In this document: positions 47,848 to 53,267 of the stretch, piece after piece
Layout of the letters: each line of letters opens with the position of its first letter
How positions within the stretch are numbered: position 1 is the stretch's first letter
IMG/VR virus record: IMGVR_UViG_3300043409_000116
Location: 1 to 53,267 of that record
Length of the DNA stretch: 53,267 nucleotides
Source: a virus
Strand: one strand, 5' to 3'
Translations under genes and position numbers: made by a program
The notes under the pieces: model-generated
Seen by the model: only the letters and a program-made list of their open reading frames with translations
Databases searched by the model: none
Told to the model about the DNA's origin: nothing

Positions 47848-49023
47848 ATGAGCAAAAGCGGCAGCAGCCAAACCAGCACAACATCAATTGACCCGCAGAT
47901 CAAGCAAGCCTACCTGCAGAACTTGCAGCAGGCGCAGGGTGTGGCCTCGGCATTACCCGTCAGGGAGTTTGCTGATTTCAATCCTGTCTACAGGGCTGGT
48001 GAACAGCAGTTGGTAAACACTGGTCTAGCAGGCCGGGGCATTGACACTACCAACATTGCAGCCGAGTACGCCAACCAAGCGGCTCAATTCCAGCCCTACT
48101 ACACGGGCGGCGTCAATGCCGGGATGTCCAACCAGTTTGGTGCTGTGGGCTACACGCCCACCGCTGCTACTGCTGCACAGGCGCAGATGTCAAACATCAG
48201 CAACTACATGAACCCCTACATCAGCGATGTTATTGGTGGGTATAACGCTACGACCGGGAAATCCACTGGTGTGCTGGGTGACATTGAATCCGCACGGCAG
48301 GCGGCTGTGCAGCAGATGGGTGAGGCTGCAACCAGGGCCAAGGCATTTGGTGGTACACGCCAGGGTGTAGCAACAGCAGCCACCAACCAAGCCTATGCCG
48401 ACAAGGTGGCGCAGATGTCAGCGCAGCTCAGACAGCAGGGCTTTGACACCAGCTCCAACTTGATGCAGCAGGATTTGAACCGCACCCAGCAGGCCAACCT
48501 GCAAACGGCAGCGCAGGGCACTGGAGCGGCTCAATACGGCGCAGGCGCCATCAACGCTGCAATGGGCGGCAACGCAGCAGCCATGAACGAAATGCAACGC
48601 TATAACGCAAGCCTGGCCCAGCAGAGCGACCTTGCCAACCAGCAAGCCTACGCTGCCGCCAATGCACAGCGGCTGGCTGCTGCAGGCCAGCTAGGTGCCT
48701 TTGGGCAGCAGCAGCAGAACCTTGGCATGAGTGGCGCACAGGCCGTGATGGGCGCAGGACAAGCGCAGCAGCAATTCACGCAACAGCAGCTGGATGCACT
48801 GCGCGGGATTGGCGTGGAGAAGCTGGGCATTGCTCAGTCTGGATTGTCAGCATCATTGCCAAACCTTGGTCAGACTGCTACACAACCAACCTACAAGAAC
48901 CCTGTGTCGTCTTTATTTGGCGGTGCCTTGGGTGGTTACCAGCTTGGTGCTTTACCAGGCATGACAGCAATTGGCGGTCCAATGGGTGCTGGCATTGGTG
49001 CATTGCTTGGCCTGCTAGGTTAA
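47848..49023 (+). CDS. Gln/Ala-rich probable internal virion protein (copy B)
   Basis: 391 residues; aligned with copy A over the first ~350, with changes mainly at Ala/Gln/Ser positions. The C-terminal ~35 residues differ: a longer Gly-rich hydrophobic end that contains G-G-Y-Q-L-G-A-L-P-G-M. A variable hydrophobic end fits a partner or membrane-contact function. Confidence 0.7.
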   Translation: MSKSGSSQTSTTSIDPQIKQAYLQNLQQAQGVASALPVREFADFNPVYRAGEQQLVNTGLAGRGIDTTNIAAEYANQAAQFQPYYTGGVNAGMSNQFGAVGYTPTAATAAQAQMSNISNYMNPYISDVIGGYNATTGKSTGVLGDIESARQAAVQQMGEAATRAKAFGGTRQGVATAATNQAYADKVAQMSAQLRQQGFDTSSNLMQQDLNRTQQANLQTAAQGTGAAQYGAGAINAAMGGNAAAMNEMQRYNASLAQQSDLANQQAYAAANAQRLAAAGQLGAFGQQQQNLGMSGAQAVMGAGQAQQQFTQQQLDALRGIGVEKLGIAQSGLSASLPNLGQTATQPTYKNPVSSLFGGALGGYQLGALPGMTAIGGPMGAGIGALLGLLG

Positions 49024-49036
49024 CGGAGAATCAATC

Positions 49037-50368
49037 ATGGCTGACTTTAATTTAGAAGGGTTGCTGGGCAACGTCTTTGGAGGTGGTGGCGGTAACTACC
49101 TGGACGAGTACCTGACACCAGAGCAGAAAGCTGCTATGCAGCGCAACGCAATGCTGGCAGCGTCAGCAGCCTTGCTCAAGGCTGGTGGGGAAAGCACCCG
49201 GCGCATTGGCATTGGTGAGGCACTAGGTTCAGCGTTTGAGGCAGGTCAAGCCGGGTACGAGAAAGCGCAGACGGGTGCATTGACCCAGATGGCGTTGAAG
49301 CAGAAGCTAGGTGAGGCAGCAAACTTGAAAAAGATGCGTGACCTGATTCCAACTTTATTTTCACAAGCACCTGCAACTGCTGCTGTTCCAACAACTGACC
49401 CAGGGGTGACATTTGGATATGCTCCTGATAGCACAGCAGCAACTCAACCAAAACCAACTATAAATTTGGAGTCATTGAGACAGCTTGCTGCTTTGTCACC
49501 AGACCCACTAGCAACATTAACCAGTATTTCAGATTTGATTCCCAAAATGAGAACGGCAGGTTTTATGGGAGTCTCTGGCTCTCAAGATAACCCATTTGCA
49601 ATCTATGTTAATGATGAGACACTTCCAAACACTGTTAGGAACATTGCAAGACAGTATGCCTCTAGTTATTCATCTGGTGTGCTTGACCAAGCAAAAGTAG
49701 ATGACAGGATTAAATCTCTTGGAGAGATGGCACAACGCGCTTTAACTAGTAAATCAGCAGCAGACGCTCTTGAGGAACAAAGAACAATGATGAATAATTT
49801 ACGTTTACAGGGACTAGAAAATTCACAGCAAGGTAGAGCATTAACAGCACAAATTGCTCAAGGAAATCTAGATTTGAGGAGAGCTCAATTAGCGGCAGAG
49901 CCTCCAAAATATAGCTACATTCAAAGGCAAGAAATTGACCAAATTCGTGACGAGAAAAAAGCAGCCGAAAAAGCTCAAAACTCAGCTGACTTAGCTGCTA
50001 GAGCAGCTCCATTACTTGAAAGAGCATATGGTAGTGCATTAGAGGCTGGAGTAAAAGGTCTTGCAGGTCTTGTATTCCCCAGCACAGATGCTAAAGATGC
50101 AAATGACAAATTAGTACAAATAAATCAACAACTAGCATTAATGACGCCAAAATTTGGTGGTCCTACATCTGATGCAGATGCCAAAAGATATGACACTGCT
50201 GTGGGTGACTTAGCAAACCCAAGAAAATCAATTGAATCTAAAAAAGATGCCTTGAAAACTATTCAAGAGTTAGCGGCAAAACAAAGTGCTTTTGCAACGC
50301 AAAAAGAAAACTATTTTGATGAGAAGAAAACCCTTAAAGGATTTACACCAAATCCATTTGGAAACTAA
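49037..50368 (+). CDS. Probable internal virion protein with conserved N-terminus (copy B)
   Basis: 443 residues. Residues 1-91 match copy A closely (changes at 28-33 and 65). From residue 92 onward the sequence is unrelated by eye, with helices such as A-A-E-K-A-Q-N-S-A-D-L-A-A-R, and the DNA becomes AT-richer. The boundary is sharp, near 49310, which suggests recombination inside the gene. Confidence 0.7.
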   Translation: MADFNLEGLLGNVFGGGGGNYLDEYLTPEQKAAMQRNAMLAASAALLKAGGESTRRIGIGEALGSAFEAGQAGYEKAQTGALTQMALKQKLGEAANLKKMRDLIPTLFSQAPATAAVPTTDPGVTFGYAPDSTAATQPKPTINLESLRQLAALSPDPLATLTSISDLIPKMRTAGFMGVSGSQDNPFAIYVNDETLPNTVRNIARQYASSYSSGVLDQAKVDDRIKSLGEMAQRALTSKSAADALEEQRTMMNNLRLQGLENSQQGRALTAQIAQGNLDLRRAQLAAEPPKYSYIQRQEIDQIRDEKKAAEKAQNSADLAARAAPLLERAYGSALEAGVKGLAGLVFPSTDAKDANDKLVQINQQLALMTPKFGGPTSDADAKRYDTAVGDLANPRKSIESKKDALKTIQELAAKQSAFATQKENYFDEKKTLKGFTPNPFGN

Positions 50369-50370
50369 TC

Positions 50371-52572
50371 ATGGCAACTAAAGAACCCACGCTAAAAGAC
50401 ATCACTTTGTTGGCTCTAAATCCATCTTTAGCTTCAAAGTTTGATGAGGTTTATGGGCCTGGAGCAGCAAATCAAGTTCTTAGCAGTCAAGCTAAAACTA
50501 ATTTGATGACAGAAACCCGTCTGTTGCAACCAGCACGGGCATCTTCCGCAAGCAATTATGCAGGCGCTGTTGCTAGGGGGTTAGTCGGTCCCGCTGCGGG
50601 TGCAGCAATGGGTGCTGCTGGTGGACCCGTTGGGATGTTAGCGGGACAGTTAGCACTTCCTGCGTCTGATGCTTTAACCAATTTGATAAATATAGCACTT
50701 GCTGGAACTGAAAAACTGACAGACGCAAGAATGCCGCGCATGATGTCAACATCAGAAGGGCTGCAAAATCTGTTAACTGCAATGGGAGTTCCACAAGCAG
50801 AAACGCCAATGCAACGGGCGGTCCAATCAGGAGCAGGTACATTGGGTGGAGTAACTGCCAGCATTCCAGGTTTAACACGCATGGCAACAACAGCCGTGAC
50901 CCCAATGGGCAGAGCTTTGTCAGCGCAGGCGGCACAACAGCCTGCAGGTCAGTTAGCTGTAGCTGCACCAGCCGGGGCTGCTGGTCAATTGACTGCTGAA
51001 TTGTCTAAACCCTATCTTGGCGATGTAGGGTCTACGGTTGCTGGTATGGGGTCAGGTATCTTTGTTGGTGGATTAGGAATGCCAAAGCAACAACGACCAC
51101 CAGCCCAAATGTCTCAAGCAGACATGAGGGCGGCGGCTGTTGCACAAAAAGCCAAAGACCTTGGATTCACTGGAGATTTGTCATTAACGCCTGGTCAAGC
51201 TGGAACGAATAAAACAGCTCAACTTTTTGAGGCGGTTGCATCTACGTTGCCAGGGTCCGCTGGACAATTTAGAAAGAAATATGCAAAGCAATCAGATTAT
51301 GCAGAAGCTCTTATCAATCAAATTTCAAATCTGTTTGGTGGTATGCCAAAAGAGCCAGACGTTGCATTTTCATCTAGCGCACAAGCAATTAAAAACGCAA
51401 CGTATAGAAACAAAGAATCAATTGGGAGCAAAATCAGAAATGTTGCATCTCAATCAGATATTGATTTGATGCAGACTCCAGACTTTCAAAATCAGATTTT
51501 GGCTGCTAGAAAAAAATTGCAGTCTTTGCCGCCAATTATGCGTAAAGAAGAATTATTTCAGCAATTTGAAGAATTTTATTTTGGCAAACCAAATGATGAT
51601 TTACTAGGAAAAATCAAAGAGACAATGAAAGATACGGGCATGAGCCCTACCAATGCCAATTACAAAAAGACAGAAGCACAAGTTCGCCAGGCTCTTATAG
51701 ACTCTGGAATTCCAGAGTTTGAATACTTTGGTTATCAGCAAAAAGGATTGCTGCCTGGAGCAGACTATCAAGACCAACGTGTTCTGTTTAGTAAGTTGGC
51801 CTATGCCAATAGGGGTACAAAAATTGGAGAGGCTTTTAAAACTTTAGAAAATGCTTTGGATAACGCTAGAGATCAAGGTTTTATAAAAGATGGCATGATA
51901 GATCAAGTTGCAGAATTAAAAAGACTAAGGGCGTCTTATGGTCAGGCAAAGGAATTGAATGAGAGATTGGAGGTTGCTGGTGACAAAACAGCAGTGAATT
52001 ACATCTCCAACAATCAAGACAACATCGCAAATCTAGTTATTCCTTTGATGACAGCAGAGGAAAAACTTGCCTTGACTCAAGGGATATTGGCAGACATAAA
52101 GCTAAAGTCTCAAAACAACGCTGGTGACTTAGACATTACAAAGTTTGGCAAAGCTGTGATACAAACAAATGAGAGAACTCCATCTACATTTGGAAATATC
52201 CTAGGACAAGAGCAGGCAACAAACTTAGTCAATCTTGCTGATATTGCACAATCAGCATTGAAATCTAAAGTCCCAACATCAGCGACTGCTGAACGATCAA
52301 ACATGATTAATTTGTTGACATCAACACCAGCAAAAATTGGTGCTGCAATGGCAAGCGGAACAGCATTGACAGGAGAGCCTATTCTTGGTACTGCCCTGGC
52401 TCTTGGAACACCTGCCTTGGCGTCAAAGATGTATTTGTCACCAACAGTACAAAATTTATACGACAGGTTGCGTATCAGAGACCCATTGTTAAATTACATG
52501 GCAAACCCGCTAGACCCAATGAGTCAGTATATGCAAACTCCAGGTCTTTTGTATTCAGACTACGGCAATTAA
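50371..52572 (+). CDS. Large probable virion protein (copy B-specific)
   Basis: 733 residues. Residues ~70-110 are Gly/Ala/Leu-rich and hydrophobic; the rest is helical and charged, without catalytic motifs I recognise. It occupies the place of the 811-residue protein of copy A but has no alignable sequence by eye and is visibly AT-richer than the surrounding genes. It starts two bases after the previous stop. Same suggested role: virion or ejection protein. Confidence 0.65.
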   Translation: MATKEPTLKDITLLALNPSLASKFDEVYGPGAANQVLSSQAKTNLMTETRLLQPARASSASNYAGAVARGLVGPAAGAAMGAAGGPVGMLAGQLALPASDALTNLINIALAGTEKLTDARMPRMMSTSEGLQNLLTAMGVPQAETPMQRAVQSGAGTLGGVTASIPGLTRMATTAVTPMGRALSAQAAQQPAGQLAVAAPAGAAGQLTAELSKPYLGDVGSTVAGMGSGIFVGGLGMPKQQRPPAQMSQADMRAAAVAQKAKDLGFTGDLSLTPGQAGTNKTAQLFEAVASTLPGSAGQFRKKYAKQSDYAEALINQISNLFGGMPKEPDVAFSSSAQAIKNATYRNKESIGSKIRNVASQSDIDLMQTPDFQNQILAARKKLQSLPPIMRKEELFQQFEEFYFGKPNDDLLGKIKETMKDTGMSPTNANYKKTEAQVRQALIDSGIPEFEYFGYQQKGLLPGADYQDQRVLFSKLAYANRGTKIGEAFKTLENALDNARDQGFIKDGMIDQVAELKRLRASYGQAKELNERLEVAGDKTAVNYISNNQDNIANLVIPLMTAEEKLALTQGILADIKLKSQNNAGDLDITKFGKAVIQTNERTPSTFGNILGQEQATNLVNLADIAQSALKSKVPTSATAERSNMINLLTSTPAKIGAAMASGTALTGEPILGTALALGTPALASKMYLSPTVQNLYDRLRIRDPLLNYMANPLDPMSQYMQTPGLLYSDYGN

Positions 52573-52588
52573 CTTTAGGAGCATCACA

Positions 52589-52903
52589 ATGAGCAAGCTA
52601 TTTCGGGACGACAACGGGCAACTGACCACCTTTGGCGCACTTGGCACCACCCAGGTAATGACGGTGAGCGCCACCAGCGTACAGTCCACGGCAGTAGGTG
52701 CTGGCGTCACCATGCTGCGCCTGGCAAACGGTGGAGGGGCGCACTGCCACTTTGCCATTGGCGCCAACCCCACCGCCAGCCTGACCACCTCACCCATGCT
52801 GGGGACAAATACCATCGAGTATGTGGCCTGCGCTGGTGGTGACAAGGTGGCTGTGATTCGGGGCGGTACTGCCACCGATGTGTCAATCACGCAGATCAGC
52901 TAG
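52589..52903 (+). CDS. Small beta-rich late protein (copy B)
   Basis: 104 residues, like 14795-15109 along its whole length with scattered changes (for example R-L-A-N-G-G-G-A-H-C-H-F). Returns to the GC-rich composition of the core genes right after the AT-rich gene before it. Its last bases overlap the convergent leftward gene. Confidence 0.75.
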   Translation: MSKLFRDDNGQLTTFGALGTTQVMTVSATSVQSTAVGAGVTMLRLANGGGAHCHFAIGANPTASLTTSPMLGTNTIEYVACAGGDKVAVIRGGTATDVSITQIS

Positions 52904-53127
52904 GGATAAGGGCAATCATCTGGCACAAACGCCAGGCAGTGGACACCAGCGTACTTGGTCCTGGTCTTGATCCAGCGGTCAATGTAGGTGTCAGGCATCA
53001 ACGCCAAGCTGCGGCTGATTTGCGAGTTAGGCACGCTGAGAGCAATTGCCAGCTCACTGGCGGTCATGCCGTCTGGAGCCAGAGCCAGGGTGTCTCGGAT
53101 GCGTTTTGAGAGTACTGTGATTGTCAT
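52900..53127 (-). CDS. Small winged-helix or HTH protein (copy B)
   Basis: 75 residues from the ATG at 53127; homologous to 15244-15471 and sharing M-T-I-T-V at the start, which confirms the start in both. The recognition-helix region differs somewhat (S-V-P-N-S-Q-I-S-R-S-L). It meets the late gene directly; the 52-residue gene of copy A is missing. Confidence 0.75.
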   Translation of the reverse strand: MTITVLSKRIRDTLALAPDGMTASELAIALSVPNSQISRSLALMPDTYIDRWIKTRTKYAGVHCLAFVPDDCPYP

Positions 53128-53267
53128 TTGTTGCGCTCTTTTAAAATGGACTCCGCGCTCATTGCGGCTTGAAATTTGGTTAGGCAAGACTGATTGATTG
53201 CTGGAATGTCTTCTTCCGTCAGCCCTACCCACGAACGCTGTGGCGGCTCGGTGTAAAGGGCAAAAGC
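53124..53267 (-). CDS. C-terminal part of an early protein (partial, cut by window end)
   Basis: 48 codons from the right edge to the TGA at 53124-53126, which overlaps the ATG of the HTH gene (ATGA). It contains W-V-G-L-T-E-E-D-I, the short ending motif of many phage early proteins, and lies where copy A has the Cys-rich 162-residue gene with W-Q-G-L-T-D-K-D. The rest is unlike, so this may be a different gene that shares only the motif. Confidence 0.7.
   Translation of the reverse strand, partial: AFALYTEPPQRSWVGLTEEDIPAINQSCLTKFQAAMSAESILKERNK

Larger units (their letters stand above)
38465..53127. repeat. Late-gene block, copy B (homologous to 1-15471)
   Basis: Same order and orientation as the left block, ~0.8 kb shorter in net. 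Most differences in conserved genes are at third codon positions; larger changes are in the fibre (shorter by 337 residues), a missing 51-residue gene, a lengthened N-terminus in the gene at 45564, and the genes at 49037 and 50371. Confidence 0.9.

Noticed and set aside
1-53267. Tandem prophages in a host chromosome
   Set aside because: No integrase, excisionase, repressor of CI type, attachment site or host gene is seen between or beside the two blocks.
1-53267. Diversity-generating retroelement behind the fibre differences
   Set aside because: No reverse transcriptase gene or template/variable repeat pair was found; differences are blocks and silent changes, not adenine-specific.

Overview
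The window reads as tailed double-stranded DNA bacteriophage (Caudoviricetes) sequence from end to end. No bacterial housekeeping gene, integrase, tape-measure protein, tail sheath or phage RNA polymerase was seen. A large P22-type portal, an SU10-like major capsid protein, an SU10-type adaptor and a short set of tail genes suggest a podovirus-like particle transcribed by host RNA polymerase. The small early genes and the fairly GC-rich coding resemble environmental phages of beta- or gammaproteobacteria; that host guess is weak inference.

Layout: 1-15109 (+) late genes: an upstream gene remnant, two small structural proteins, a tail fibre, a cassette of small membrane proteins with holin and M15 endolysin, a large tail/neck protein and a run of probable virion proteins. 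15089-18851 (-) is a translationally coupled chain of early genes headed by a VRR-NUC nuclease and an SNF2-type helicase. 18852-18948 is a divergent promoter region with an inverted repeat. 18949-25207 (+) is the replication module: small protein, DUF2800-type nuclease, probable ssDNA-binding protein, family A DNA polymerase, primase-helicase. 25207-28407 (-) is a cluster of small accessory genes headed by an SprT-like metalloprotease and closed by a leftward terminator. 28408-28779 is the only gene-free stretch over 300 bases; it holds inverted and tandem repeats. 28780-38541 (+) is the packaging and head module: TerS, TerL, two small genes, glycosyltransferase, methyltransferase, portal, scaffold, capsid, a second glycosyltransferase, adaptor.

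From 38465 to the end the late region starts again as a second, diverged copy of 1-15471 in the same gene order, entering the same early genes at 53124-53267. Bases 1-127 equal 38465-38591 exactly and base 128 is the first difference. This fits a circularly permuted phage genome of about 38.46 kb assembled for roughly 1.4 laps, the extra lap coming from a related strain. A true tandem duplication is the alternative. Either way the window offers an internal comparison of two relatives: the lysis cassette is nearly identical in protein while differing at synonymous sites, whereas the fibre, one low-complexity virion protein and the last two large virion genes are swapped or rebuilt.

How the genes work together: early leftward and rightward transcripts start around 18852-18948 and make recombination and replication proteins. 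The 25.2-28.4 kb cluster probably meets host functions. Late transcription from near 28.6-29.3 kb would run through packaging, head, tail and lysis genes. I see no tRNA, CRISPR array, insertion sequence or reverse transcriptase.
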